DNA from: Patescibacteria group bacterium
GTDB taxonomy: Bacteria > Patescibacteriota > Microgenomatia > UBA1400 > MFAQ01
Direction of reading: 5' to 3'
NCBI GenBank assembly: GCA_018819325.1
Contig: JAHJQJ010000083.1
Location: forward strand, 1-64,000
DNA: 64,000 bases
Shown here: positions 1-7,886 of the stretch, piece after piece
Position numbering within the stretch: the stretch's first letter is position 1
Layout: each line of letters opens with the position of its first letter
Notes under the pieces: generated by a model
Told to the model about the DNA's origin: nothing
Database searches by the model: none
What the model saw: only the letters and a program-made list of their open reading frames with translations
Translations under genes and position numbers: made by a program

Positions 1-747
1 AGATATTGAGTTTTTTGAAAAGAAATCGAATGGGTCGGCTGGAGACCATCTAAAAATAACACCGTTTATTTTATTTTTGCTATCTTGAGCGGGTAATAAA
101 ATATTTGTTTTACTGGGAAGATAAGGTTCTGCCAAGATTCCGCCCCAGTGACGAAGATTGTTACTTTGATACGTTTCATCTTGAATAAAGGCGGCGATAA
201 CCGAATAGTGTGAGACCAGATAGTCAAAGGAGAAACTATCTAGAGAATCTACCCCTATAACTGGCGGGTAGTTGCCAAACCTGTTGAAAAAGGCGTCCAT
301 GTAGGTATCAATTATTTTTAACCTATCACTTCTTTCATAGCCTGAAAGAAAAATGTGATTGGCTGTGATAAAACTACCATGGTTTTGATAATTTACATTA
401 GCTTGTTGGGCTAGTTTAGGGGTTACTTCTAGTAACCCACCCAAAATTTGGGTTGAGTCTGTGGCTACTAAATCACTTAATTTTGATGAAATTTCTTCGT
501 CTGTTATGACGTCGTAACGCAGCAGGTAGGATATTGGAATATCTGACTGACTAGCTTGTTGATAGAGGAATAAAGGTATGTCTATTGGACTTTGATTAAT
601 TAAAGTCCAGTTTTCTTGCCCCCTGACAAGAATGGTAACTGTTGCAAAAGATTCTGCTTCGTATGATTCTTTGGTGTAAGCGTAAGACTGGGGAGCTAAG
701 AGGAAGAAAATAAGAAGTGTGAATATTGAAAGGATAATATTTTTCAT
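1..747 (-). CDS. Secreted protein of unknown function, C-terminus beyond window
   Basis: An open frame of 249 codons runs from an ATG at 747 to the window edge without a stop, so the C-terminus is missing. The first ~22 residues form a clear signal peptide (MKN, hydrophobic core, then PQSYAYT), so the mature protein is exported. The rest is soluble and mixed alpha/beta, with segments such as GGLLEVTPKLAQQ and FGNYPPVIGVDSLDSF that vaguely resemble a polysaccharide-active barrel. I do not recognise the family. The start overlaps the stop of the flippase gene as ATGA, implying translational coupling and a role in the same envelope-polysaccharide operon. This frame was read by hand. Confidence 0.75.
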   Translation of the reverse strand, partial: MKNIILSIFTLLIFFLLAPQSYAYTKESYEAESFATVTILVRGQENWTLINQSPIDIPLFLYQQASQSDIPISYLLRYDVITDEEISSKLSDLVATDSTQILGGLLEVTPKLAQQANVNYQNHGSFITANHIFLSGYERSDRLKIIDTYMDAFFNRFGNYPPVIGVDSLDSFSFDYLVSHYSVIAAFIQDETYQSNNLRHWGGILAEPYLPSKTNILLPAQDSKNKINGVIFRWSPADPFDFFSKNSIS

Positions 748-2228
748 TTTCTTAAAGCAAAAAGCTTGATTGTTTTGTTGATAAACGATTTGCCCTCTAT
801 TAGAAGCACCAAACTTGTAAATATAATTACTCCACCAAGAGAGATAACTGTTACCCTGGAAACTGAGGAGGCAAAGGAGTGAACTAAATATAAATAAACA
901 GCCAACCCTATGGATGAAAGAATTGGACTTTTAAGTGAATCAAGGAGGGAAAATTTGATATGTTTTCTGGCGACCAAAATAGCAACAAGAGAAGATGTGG
1001 CGATAAGACCGGCTGCGTAACTAACACCTAGATAACCGTACTTTATGGCCAAAAATGGCATTATGCCCCAAGTGAGCGAAGCCCACATTAGCATAAGTTT
1101 GAAGGTGATGTGGATTTTACCCACAGCGTTTAAGGCGTTGGTGAGACTAGTAGAAACGGTGGCCCAACCGGCGTTGTAAAGGTATAAATATAAAGGAATA
1201 AGGGCGGGCAACCACTTGGTGTACTTGGGGATTATTTCTACCAATGGTCTTGCCAAAAAGCCCATGGCTATAAAAATGGGGAATACTGCCAAACTTAGAT
1301 ATTTGATGTTTAGTTCTACTGCTCTTTGTAATTTTTCTTTATTGTCTTGGAGCCTGGAAAAAGCGGGGAAGGCTACCTTGCTGACGTTATCCATAAATAT
1401 TCTTAAGGGCATGTTGGCCCATCTACTTGCCCAGCCAATGTAACCTAAGCCTACTGGGCCGATTAGTTTTCCTAAAAGTATGGTCATACCGTCGTCTTTT
1501 AAGACGGCTATAAAAGTATTGGCTTGGTATGGTAGGCCAAATTTTAGAAGTGTTTTTAAAGAGCTTTTTTTGATTGTAAGTCCTGGTCGCCAAGGAGAAA
1601 CTATGTACATTAAAACCAGACCAGTAATTCCCCTTAACAAAACAGCAATAGTGAAAGAGGTAATACCATAGCCCTGCCAGGCTAGATAAACGGCTACAAA
1701 GTTAAAGACCAAGGTTTCTGCAATTTGAGGAATTATTAGTTTGTTGAATTGTAATCTTCGCTCCAAAAGAATTGAAGGAATGGTTTTTAGAGAGCTTAAG
1801 AAAAAAGATATACCTAAGGCGTATAAAAGATAGATTCCGCTTTGAGAGATTGAGTAGAAAGAACGAATGGTAGGAGTGGCTATTTTTAGTATCAACAAAA
1901 GAGACACAACGAGTATTTGTTGAATAGCAAAAGTTGTGGTTAGATCTTCTCTTATAATTTTAGATTTTTTTTGTATTAGGGCGGCGGCTAAACCTATGTC
2001 TGAAAAATAGGTAAGAAAGTTAACTACTGAAGAGACTAGAAAAAAGATACCATAAATTTCCGGACTTAAGAAAACGGTAAGAGCTAAGGTGGCTAAAAAG
2101 GTGGTAATCTGAACAAGAAAGGTACGAGAAGTAAGTGATAAAATTCCCGATACAGATCTTTTGCTAACTTGAGCCAAATCTATTTCTGGTGTACCTGGAT
2201 CAAGTTCTAGCGGTTGGGTTTCACTCAT
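744..2228 (-). CDS. Oligosaccharide flippase, Wzx/MATE-like
   Basis: This 494-residue polytopic protein has a short polar N-terminus (about 30 residues) followed by roughly 12-14 hydrophobic segments. It matches the Wzx/polysaccharide-biosynthesis export family, whose members flip undecaprenyl-linked oligosaccharides across the membrane. Family-like features include the N-terminal SLTSRTFLVQITTFLATLAL stretch and the following FLSPEIYGIF loop. Length is typical. The start overlaps the stop of the upstream membrane-protein gene by 8 bp and its stop overlaps the next start, so it is the middle of a coupled operon. It probably translocates glycans assembled by the many nearby glycosyltransferases. 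The substrate cannot be told from sequence. Confidence 0.85.
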   Translation of the reverse strand: MSETQPLELDPGTPEIDLAQVSKRSVSGILSLTSRTFLVQITTFLATLALTVFLSPEIYGIFFLVSSVVNFLTYFSDIGLAAALIQKKSKIIREDLTTTFAIQQILVVSLLLILKIATPTIRSFYSISQSGIYLLYALGISFFLSSLKTIPSILLERRLQFNKLIIPQIAETLVFNFVAVYLAWQGYGITSFTIAVLLRGITGLVLMYIVSPWRPGLTIKKSSLKTLLKFGLPYQANTFIAVLKDDGMTILLGKLIGPVGLGYIGWASRWANMPLRIFMDNVSKVAFPAFSRLQDNKEKLQRAVELNIKYLSLAVFPIFIAMGFLARPLVEIIPKYTKWLPALIPLYLYLYNAGWATVSTSLTNALNAVGKIHITFKLMLMWASLTWGIMPFLAIKYGYLGVSYAAGLIATSSLVAILVARKHIKFSLLDSLKSPILSSIGLAVYLYLVHSFASSVSRVTVISLGGVIIFTSLVLLIEGKSFINKTIKLFALRK

Positions 2229-4011
2229 TTTTAGAATAGATTATTTTAAATAATACAAGTAACGATAAAAGACTGACAAGGTCTGATGCGTGCCGTACAA
2301 GTGTTTTGTGAAGTTTAACACTAATATTGGACACACCCCGATTGAGGTCAATTATTATTCTGCCCAGATCTTCATCTGTTTGATACTGGACTTGTTTATT
2401 ATTTATTTTTACCTTCATGCCAGGATAGCCAAAGATTGGAATCATTAACTTGGCGTTTTCTGTGGATACGTTGGTGGTGAAAGTTGTCCAATTACTACCC
2501 CTTTTTAGATCTAGGACTCCTCCATTGCCTTCTATAAACTGAGGAATGCTGAAACCTGCGTCACCTGGAGGGCGAGAGGCAGTTTTAGGCAGGTAGTCAA
2601 AAATTCCACCCGTGACTTGGAGCTCCCAAAGCCAACCTGAAAGTTTTTCTTCTCTGGTAATGTTGACCGGATAGTCCATTTTGAAAAATGGCAAGTTCCA
2701 AAGGATGACGCCAGTGATTAAGAGAGTTGCCAGGATTTTTCTTTTGTCATCTCGACCGAAGTGAAACGAAGTGGAGAGATCCCTGTGGCTGGTAGTCTTA
2801 CAGTTGAGAGGGATTCCTCCACTACGCTCTGCTCCGGTCGGAATGACAGAGGAGTCTGGTTCTTTACCTATAAACATAAAAAGTGCTCCTGCCGTGAATG
2901 ACATTAGAAAAACCGGAATAGTGAGGAGGCGCCAAGGAAATTGGGTGTAATAAAGGATTGGTAAATTGTCCCAGAACCAGACCGAACGGGAATGAACTAA
3001 AAAAGTGTAAGCCAAAGACACTGCCAGTAATAAGCCAATGAGTAAGTGTAATCGTCGTTCTTTTTTATGTTTCTTGAAACGAAACAGAGCTAATAGACCC
3101 ACTATACCAGCGGAGATCCAGTGAAAATGACCAAGGGGGAAAGCCATATCGTCATCTGGACCCCAGAGTGAACTGCCATAGTCCCAAAATCTACTTATAA
3201 ACATTTGCTTTAAATCGGCAAAGTGGGCCAAGTAGTTAAAGTAGCCAACTGTTATGGATTCTACGTGAACGGAAGATTTTTCTAAAATTACCGGAATAAA
3301 GAAAAAAGCTGACAAACCTATGGCTAAGAGGCCACCAAGAACTAAGAGTTTTAAGTTTTTCCAGGTTTTCTTTTGCCAAAACCAGAAAAGAGACCAAATT
3401 ACTGCTACTGGGGCAAAAATCATGGTCATTATGTTGTGTGAAAGCAGGAGGGCGGCAATAGAAAGAGAAAGGCCCAAGAAATATTTACGGTTGTATTTAC
3501 TTGCTTTGATTAGTTTGTAGCTAAACAAGAGAATTAATGGAAACCAGACCATGCCCCAAGCTTCGTTCATGGCTCCACGGACGTAGACGTCTAATGAGTG
3601 ATACGGAGCGTAAACGTAAAAAACGGCCGCTACCAAACCGCCCATGGTCCCAAAAAATTCGCTGGCTAAAAAATACATAAAGTAACCAGAAAGCAATAGA
3701 GACAGAATAAACATTACTTCAATTGAGGTGAAAAGACTGACCCCCAAAAGGTGCATTACCTCGGCTGGATAATAAGGTAATGGTGGATAAAAATGGAACA
3801 TGGGGTAGCCGTAACCAAAGCCACCGTCTGGAATCCACCTGCAGGGTAACTGGCCGTCTTGAACACATTTGTCTAATTCGTAGAGTCTGAAGATTTGCAA
3901 GTCGTCGTGCATGGGGAAGTAGCCAGGTTTAAGTAAATCAAAAATTGCGGGAATGAAAAGTAAGGTAAGAAAAAAAATTACCTTTACTGCGCTGATTTTA
4001 CCTTTTGCCAT
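2221..4011 (-). CDS. Large membrane protein, 6-pyruvoyl-tetrahydropterin synthase-related / YfhO-like
   Basis: This protein is polytopic with about a dozen hydrophobic segments and an N-terminal loop with the motif FGYGYPMFHFYPPLPYYP. That motif is characteristic of the so-called PTPS-related membrane family, which is related to YfhO and GT-C enzymes and presumably glycosylates or handles lipid-linked sugars. I place the start at the ATG at 4011 (MAKGKIS). A longer frame exists to 4188 but would lie over the 3' end of the upstream gene. A 102-bp palindrome-rich repeat (2746-2847) lies in frame and adds a 34-residue polar insert (IPTGAERSGG..., HFGRDDK) between two transmembrane segments. Function within the glycan operon is inferred. 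Confidence 0.75.
   Translation of the reverse strand: MAKGKISAVKVIFFLTLLFIPAIFDLLKPGYFPMHDDLQIFRLYELDKCVQDGQLPCRWIPDGGFGYGYPMFHFYPPLPYYPAEVMHLLGVSLFTSIEVMFILSLLLSGYFMYFLASEFFGTMGGLVAAVFYVYAPYHSLDVYVRGAMNEAWGMVWFPLILLFSYKLIKASKYNRKYFLGLSLSIAALLLSHNIMTMIFAPVAVIWSLFWFWQKKTWKNLKLLVLGGLLAIGLSAFFFIPVILEKSSVHVESITVGYFNYLAHFADLKQMFISRFWDYGSSLWGPDDDMAFPLGHFHWISAGIVGLLALFRFKKHKKERRLHLLIGLLLAVSLAYTFLVHSRSVWFWDNLPILYYTQFPWRLLTIPVFLMSFTAGALFMFIGKEPDSSVIPTGAERSGGIPLNCKTTSHRDLSTSFHFGRDDKRKILATLLITGVILWNLPFFKMDYPVNITREEKLSGWLWELQVTGGIFDYLPKTASRPPGDAGFSIPQFIEGNGGVLDLKRGSNWTTFTTNVSTENAKLMIPIFGYPGMKVKINNKQVQYQTDEDLGRIIIDLNRGVSNISVKLHKTLVRHASDLVSLLSLLVLFKIIYSKNE
2746..2847. repeat. In-frame palindromic repeat insertion, 102 bp
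   Basis: The segment starts with gtcatctcgaccgaagtg and ends with ggtcggaatgac, so its outer ends are inverted (GTCAT...ATGAC, CGACCG/CGGTCG). It contains a second inner inverted pair (gagagatccct / agagggattcctc). Its length is divisible by three and it keeps the surrounding frame open. It belongs to the GTCATNC.../...GNATGAC class of elements found elsewhere in the window, although its interior differs from the shorter copies. Confidence 0.7.
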
Positions 4012-5039
4012 AGCCTGTTTATTGTACCGTAAGCTGAGTAGTAAACAAAAGGAATGATAGGAACAAGATAACGGGGAAAAAATATTCCTAAACTGAAGAG
4101 GATTAGGGAGCAGAGTATATATAAATAAATCACTCTTGATCGCCAAGAAAAGAGGCTTAATGAGAAGATTATTGGCCAAATTATCCACCAGTTTTCAACC
4201 TGTATTGTGCCATCACCCCACCAAGTTGGCCATTGGTTGAGATAGATTATTTTCCACACCCCCAACGGTGGTGCTTGTGGACCTCCGGCCCACCAGTTGA
4301 CTTGATAGCGGAAAAACTTGGCAAACGAGATTAATGATGGGTGATGAACAAAGTAGGTAAAGTTGCCGGCAAGAAAACCCAAGGCTGTCGCGGGTAAGGA
4401 TTTTATTATACGAGAAAAGTGAGTAAAATCACCGGTGAGGGTGGTGTCGACTATCAAAGCAAGAAATAAAGGGATACTGGATGGAAAAAACTTAATGCTG
4501 ATTGAGAGACCAAGGAATAAACAAGTAAGAAGTGACCATTTGAATGAGTGATTGGCCGATCGGAAGCGCTGGTATGAAAGAAGTGTTAATAAATGCAAAA
4601 CAGCCAGTTGGATGTCCAATAAGGAAACTGTTAGCTGACTGAGTAACAGCGGTTCAAAGGTGATAACTAAAGTGAGAAATGCTGATTTGGTAAATAGATA
4701 GAAAAACAGAATTAGACACAAAAAACTAAGATAAGAAATAATATACGGGTTGCCGAACAGTTTTAATGACAAACCAAAGAAGACTTTTCCTAGAGCTGGG
4801 TGGCCTGGGAACATTTGTTCTGGGTCTTTACCGTTTACTAAAGAGTAACCCTCGACTATGTAGAGTTCGCTATCTGATAAGGTTAGTTTGGCTTTATCAC
4901 CCTGAGTGTACTGTGATTGATTATAACGGTCTATTGATTTGTTGATGTCGTATGGTTTGGTATAAAGATCAATATTGCTCCAAAAAAGAAAAATGATTCG
5001 AACGATAAGAGCAAGAAGCAAGAATCTTTTTATCCACAT
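3984..5039 (-). CDS. GT39-like membrane glycosyltransferase (PMT family)
   Basis: This 351-residue protein has multiple membrane segments and the loop motif FPGHPALGKVFFGL. The motif resembles the HPPLGK loop of dolichyl-phosphate-mannose-protein mannosyltransferases. The C-terminal half carries WPTWWGDG and RYLVPIIPF, also typical of GT-C enzymes, which use polyprenyl-phosphate sugars on the outer face of the membrane. It is shorter than classical PMTs (about 500 or more residues). A TAAAAT box ends 7 nt before the ATG, suggesting a leaderless mRNA starting this operon. It overlaps the downstream PTPS-related gene by 28 bp. Sugar and acceptor are unknown. Confidence 0.75.
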   Translation of the reverse strand: MWIKRFLLLALIVRIIFLFWSNIDLYTKPYDINKSIDRYNQSQYTQGDKAKLTLSDSELYIVEGYSLVNGKDPEQMFPGHPALGKVFFGLSLKLFGNPYIISYLSFLCLILFFYLFTKSAFLTLVITFEPLLLSQLTVSLLDIQLAVLHLLTLLSYQRFRSANHSFKWSLLTCLFLGLSISIKFFPSSIPLFLALIVDTTLTGDFTHFSRIIKSLPATALGFLAGNFTYFVHHPSLISFAKFFRYQVNWWAGGPQAPPLGVWKIIYLNQWPTWWGDGTIQVENWWIIWPIIFSLSLFSWRSRVIYLYILCSLILFSLGIFFPRYLVPIIPFVYYSAYGTINRLWQKVKSAQ

Positions 5040-5049
5040 AAATGTTATT

Positions 5050-5304
5050 TTAGAACAAGAAGAGGCGGTATGCGTCGCGCCGATGGGAAAGACTTAAAAT
5101 AATTAGTTCTTTTTTATTGAAGGTATAAAGAATACGATGGTTGCCCACCCGAAGACGCCAGTTTTCTCTGCCAGCTAATTTTTTGGAGTTTGGAGACATT
5201 GGGTTTTCTGACAACTTGACAATACTACCAGTTAATAAGATACGCATTTGAGGCGGTAGTTTCTTGATCTGTTTTTTGGCTTTGGAGGAAAGAAGAATTT
5301 CCAT
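5050..5304 (-). CDS. RelE/ParE-family toxin
   Basis: This 84-residue basic protein has the RelE fold signature: ILLSSKAKKQIKKLP at the N-terminus, then WRLRVGNHRILYTF and LSHRRDAYRLF at the C-terminus. RelE toxins cleave mRNA in the ribosome A site and are neutralised by the cognate antitoxin. The start codon overlaps the antitoxin stop (TAATG), which is typical of coupled type II toxin-antitoxin operons. The conserved Arg residues in WRLRVGNHR and RRDAYR are present, so it is probably active. Whether it acts on mRNA (RelE) or gyrase (ParE) is not decided, but the HRILY pattern favours RelE. Confidence 0.88.
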   Translation of the reverse strand: MEILLSSKAKKQIKKLPPQMRILLTGSIVKLSENPMSPNSKKLAGRENWRLRVGNHRILYTFNKKELIILSLSHRRDAYRLFLF

Positions 5305-5561
5305 TAAGCTTTTTGGATTTCTTCTAAAACTTTTTTAAAAGGCGTTCTTTTTAGATTTATGGTTTCGTCAAACTCTATGTTGTCTAAGTAGTCCTCGTAC
5401 GCTTCCTGGAGTGCAAATAAATACTGGGGGCTTACAACAACTACCTTTGGTTTACTGTTTTGTACGATATTGACAAACCCATTATCTTCAGCCTCGTTTA
5501 AAATTTTAGAGGTTTTTTGTCTTAAATCTGTTACTGAATATGTGTTTAAATTTGTATACAT
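5304..5561 (-). CDS. Phd/YefM-family antitoxin
   Basis: This 85-residue protein begins SVTDLRQKTSKILNEAEDNG and continues IVQNSKPKVVVVSPQYLFAL, the Phd/YefM DNA-binding N-terminus. An acidic, probably flexible C-terminus (EDYLDNIEFDE) should wrap the toxin. Antitoxins of this family also repress their own operon, with help from the toxin. The ATG at 5561 is only 6 nt after a TAATAT -10 box, so the mRNA probably begins at or next to the start codon. A palindrome covers the -10 box and start codon. There is no in-frame alternative Met close downstream, which supports this start. Confidence 0.88.
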   Translation of the reverse strand: MYTNLNTYSVTDLRQKTSKILNEAEDNGFVNIVQNSKPKVVVVSPQYLFALQEAYEDYLDNIEFDETINLKRTPFKKVLEEIQKA

Positions 5562-5596
5562 ACTTGTATATTATTGCACACACTATTGATTGTCAA
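5555..5596 (-). promoter_or_regulatory. Promoter/operator of the Phd-RelE operon
   Basis: Read on the minus strand, TTGACA (5591-5596) is followed by a 17-nt spacer and TAATAT (5568-5573). The ATG begins 6 nt after that box. The perfect inverted repeat TATACA-AGTA-TGTATA (5555-5570) overlaps the -10 box and the start codon, a good position for Phd autorepression. The -35 box lies inside the last codons of the upstream alkA-like gene. Confidence 0.8.
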
Positions 5597-6191
5597 GGCT
5601 TTGCCAGAGATAACGACTGGCTAGGGTGCGGTACGGAGACCATTTTTTGGCTATTATTATCATGGCCTTTAGATTTTCTCTGTCTAGTTTATATAACTTG
5701 CTCATGGCAGTTCTTATTCCTAAATCTCCTACCGGAAAGACGTCTGGACGATTAAGTGAGAACATTAAGATCATGTTGGCACTCCAAGGACCGATGCCTT
5801 TGATACTAGTGAGTTGGTCTATTACTTCTTGGTCAGTGGATTTTTTAAGTTTATTTACATCTAATTCCCCTGAAATAATGGCGGTGGCCACGTTTTGAAT
5901 GTAGGATGATTTTTGCCCGGACAAACCCACGCTTTTTAGCTGATCAATGGTAAGTTTAAGGGTATTTTTGGGGGTGATCGAGTTTTTGAATAGTTTTTTG
6001 AATCTAGCGTAGATACTAGCGGCAGACGCCAAAGATAGTTGTTGATTTATAATTGACTCTATTAAGTCTGTAAATATGTCCCCTGTTTTGGGCCAGTTAA
6101 ATGGCGGGTAATTTTTTATTAGTTTTTTTAATACTGGATCTTGGGAAAGATGTGTTAAAGCTATTGCGTTGTTCATGTTTGATGCTTTCAT
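5583..6191 (-). CDS. DNA-3-methyladenine glycosylase II family (AlkA-like, HhH-GPD)
   Basis: This protein of about 200 residues carries the helix-hairpin-helix LTSIKGIGPWSANMILMFS and then FPVGDLGI, whose Asp is the expected catalytic residue of HhH-GPD glycosylases. It should excise alkylated bases in base-excision repair. IINQQLSLASAASIYARF is the usual AlkA N-terminal helix. The protein is shorter than E. coli AlkA and lacks its N-terminal beta domain, as in many compact homologs. Met codons at 6191 (MKASNMNN) and 6176 are both possible starts. A GTG at 6215 lies inside a palindrome and is less likely. Two palindromes between the promoter and the start suggest regulation. Confidence 0.85.
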   Translation of the reverse strand: MKASNMNNAIALTHLSQDPVLKKLIKNYPPFNWPKTGDIFTDLIESIINQQLSLASAASIYARFKKLFKNSITPKNTLKLTIDQLKSVGLSGQKSSYIQNVATAIISGELDVNKLKKSTDQEVIDQLTSIKGIGPWSANMILMFSLNRPDVFPVGDLGIRTAMSKLYKLDRENLKAMIIIAKKWSPYRTLASRYLWQSLDNQ

Positions 6192-6197
6192 TTTCAA

Positions 6198-6285
6198 ACC
6201 GTGACAATTTGTCACGGTTTCAACTGTACGATTTTTTCGTACACTTGATTGTACTATTTTTATACCGAATACTATCCGAAGTCAA
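6198..6285 (-). promoter_or_regulatory. Promoter and two palindromes upstream of the alkA-like gene
   Basis: On the minus strand a TTGACT box (6280-6285) precedes TAAAAA (6257-6262) with 17-nt spacing, or TATAAA (6259-6264) with 15. Between this and the gene lie GTACGA-AAAAA-TCGTAC (6226-6242) and a perfect 23-bp palindrome with arms AACCGTGAC/GTCACGGTT (6198-6220). These could be operator sites or transcript hairpins. No T-run follows, so termination is unlikely. Confidence 0.5.
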
Positions 6286-6299
6286 TAGTAAGTTTTAGT

Positions 6300-7886
6300 C
6301 TATTTGATTAACTGGTAGACCTGGAGTTCTTCTTGGGTTCCATCTGGGCGGGCAGGTTTGGGGTAGGTTTTGATTAACTCTAGTTTTTGAAGATCATGGG
6401 GTTTTAAATTATTTCTTGATTTATTGATTACTAAGAAAATTAGATTTTCTTTGGAAGTATTTTCTAACGCCTCTGGGATTTTTACAGCCGGTTGACCAAT
6501 ACCAATAACGGTAATGTTTGGACGACCTTCTGTATAGATTTGCAGACCGTCTGGCAGGGTACCGAAGTAGCCTTCTGCGCCCACCACTATAGTTTTACCT
6601 TGATTAGATAGATTGATTAGGTAATTAGCAAAGTCTTTTTGCCCCCAACCAGCGGTCCATTCTTCTAGGTAACCATGACGCATACGGCTGGGCATGTTGA
6701 TTTCTGCTGGTTTAAATATGTAGAAAACCGAGGTAATTAGAGGGAACAGAAGAACGAGCAAGATTAAAAGAGTTTGTTTTTTTACTTTTTTACTAATCCA
6801 GACGAGACCAAGAGAGGTTAATATGATTAGGGGTAGGACTGCAAAGTAAAGATATCTTGGGGTGTAAACCTTGGCGATTAATGCTTGGGCTATTAGGGGT
6901 GTCATAGAGATTGTTAAAATTGCTAGGGCCTTTCTTCTAGTTTCTTTTTTTGAGAAAGAAAGAAGTGCTGACAAGGCTATGGGTGGAGTAAGTAAGGTGA
7001 AAATCCAAGAAAGGGTTGACTTTAAGTTACCGGTAAAGGGGTTCAGGGGGTGTTGTAGTACTTCTGAGAATGAAAATAAATAGTCTTGGTTTCTTGAACC
7101 CACCATGTTGAAATTGGAACCTAATCGCAAAATATTATAAATTGCTTGGGAAATAACAAAAGCTAAAAGCCAGCCAGCGAGCAATTTAATTGCACTTCGG
7201 AAGTGCAATTTTTTGAAGAAGAAGATGGCGAGGATGGGTTGCCAGAGGTAGAAAAATATGGCGGGGGACTTGGTTAGAAAAGCTAAGCCTAAAATTACTC
7301 CTAAGATCATTGCCAGATCTAGTCTGGGTTTTTTTACATACAAGTAACCAATGACCAATGACCAGATTCCAAACATGGCCAACATACTATCTACTAGGGC
7401 TAGTCTGTCGAAGAAAACTGTGTATGGAGTAATGGCGTATAAAAGACCGGTTACTAGACTAATTTTAAGAGAGGAGAATAATAAATAGGAGAGAGTGGTT
7501 AACCCCAAAAGACTACCAAAACCTGCTAATACTGAAAGAACCCTACCAGCTATGACTGGGTCGTTGAAGATCTTAAACATGGGGATCATGGCCCACATAA
7601 AAAGTGGTTGCTTGCCGTCTTGAAGTGGTAAAAATCTTAAGGTTGGTTCTGATCTCATAACCTGGGCCCAACGAATGTAAATGGCTTCGTCTACAAAAAC
7701 AGGCAGGCCGTTTAAATTAATCAGGCGGAGGACAAAGAAGGCGACGATCGTTGCGGTGAGGGCGATGGTGTGCCAGAGTTTTGGTTTGGGGAATGTTGGC
7801 TTGAGGAATGTTGGCTTGAGGAATGTTAGCTTGGGGAGTTTTGACTTGAGGAATGTTGGCTTGGGGGGGTTTAAAAACTTTTTCAT
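6300..7886 (-). CDS. GT39 (ArnT/PMT-like) glycosyltransferase with LKPTF repeats at the N-terminus
   Basis: This 528-residue polytopic protein has the PMT_2 loop pattern: VFVDEAIYIRWAQ, with the acidic pair expected in GT-C active sites, then LQDGKQPLFMW. It should transfer a sugar from a polyprenyl-phosphate donor. The first ~37 residues are cytoplasmic and built from a 15-bp tandem repeat encoding LKPTF-like pentapeptides, which no homolog needs. A 23-bp hairpin lies inside the coding frame (7188-7210). Its ATG overlaps the stop of the GT2 gene upstream by one base. That GT2 enzyme probably makes the polyprenyl-phosphate sugar donor, so the two form a functional pair. Confidence 0.82.
   Translation of the reverse strand: MKKFLNPPKPTFLKSKLPKLTFLKPTFLKPTFPKPKLWHTIALTATIVAFFVLRLINLNGLPVFVDEAIYIRWAQVMRSEPTLRFLPLQDGKQPLFMWAMIPMFKIFNDPVIAGRVLSVLAGFGSLLGLTTLSYLLFSSLKISLVTGLLYAITPYTVFFDRLALVDSMLAMFGIWSLVIGYLYVKKPRLDLAMILGVILGLAFLTKSPAIFFYLWQPILAIFFFKKLHFRSAIKLLAGWLLAFVISQAIYNILRLGSNFNMVGSRNQDYLFSFSEVLQHPLNPFTGNLKSTLSWIFTLLTPPIALSALLSFSKKETRRKALAILTISMTPLIAQALIAKVYTPRYLYFAVLPLIILTSLGLVWISKKVKKQTLLILLVLLFPLITSVFYIFKPAEINMPSRMRHGYLEEWTAGWGQKDFANYLINLSNQGKTIVVGAEGYFGTLPDGLQIYTEGRPNITVIGIGQPAVKIPEALENTSKENLIFLVINKSRNNLKPHDLQKLELIKTYPKPARPDGTQEELQVYQLIK
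7188..7210. repeat. Perfect hairpin inside the GT39 coding sequence
   Basis: The palindrome AATTGCACTTC-CGAAG-type, read here as aattgcacttc/ggaagtgcaatt, is followed on the plus strand by a T-run. It therefore looks like an intrinsic terminator for antisense transcription. It encodes KKLHFRSAIK in the GT39 protein. A similar hairpin with the same ACTTC/GAAGT core occurs at 59090-59110. Confidence 0.6.
7784..7870. repeat. 15-bp tandem repeat encoding LKPTF units
   Basis: About six units of gaatgttggcttgag, with small changes (gaatgttagcttggg, gagttttgacttgag), lie at the 5' end of the GT39 gene. The unit is exactly five codons, so copy-number changes keep the frame and only lengthen the cytoplasmic tail. 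Confidence 0.85.
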
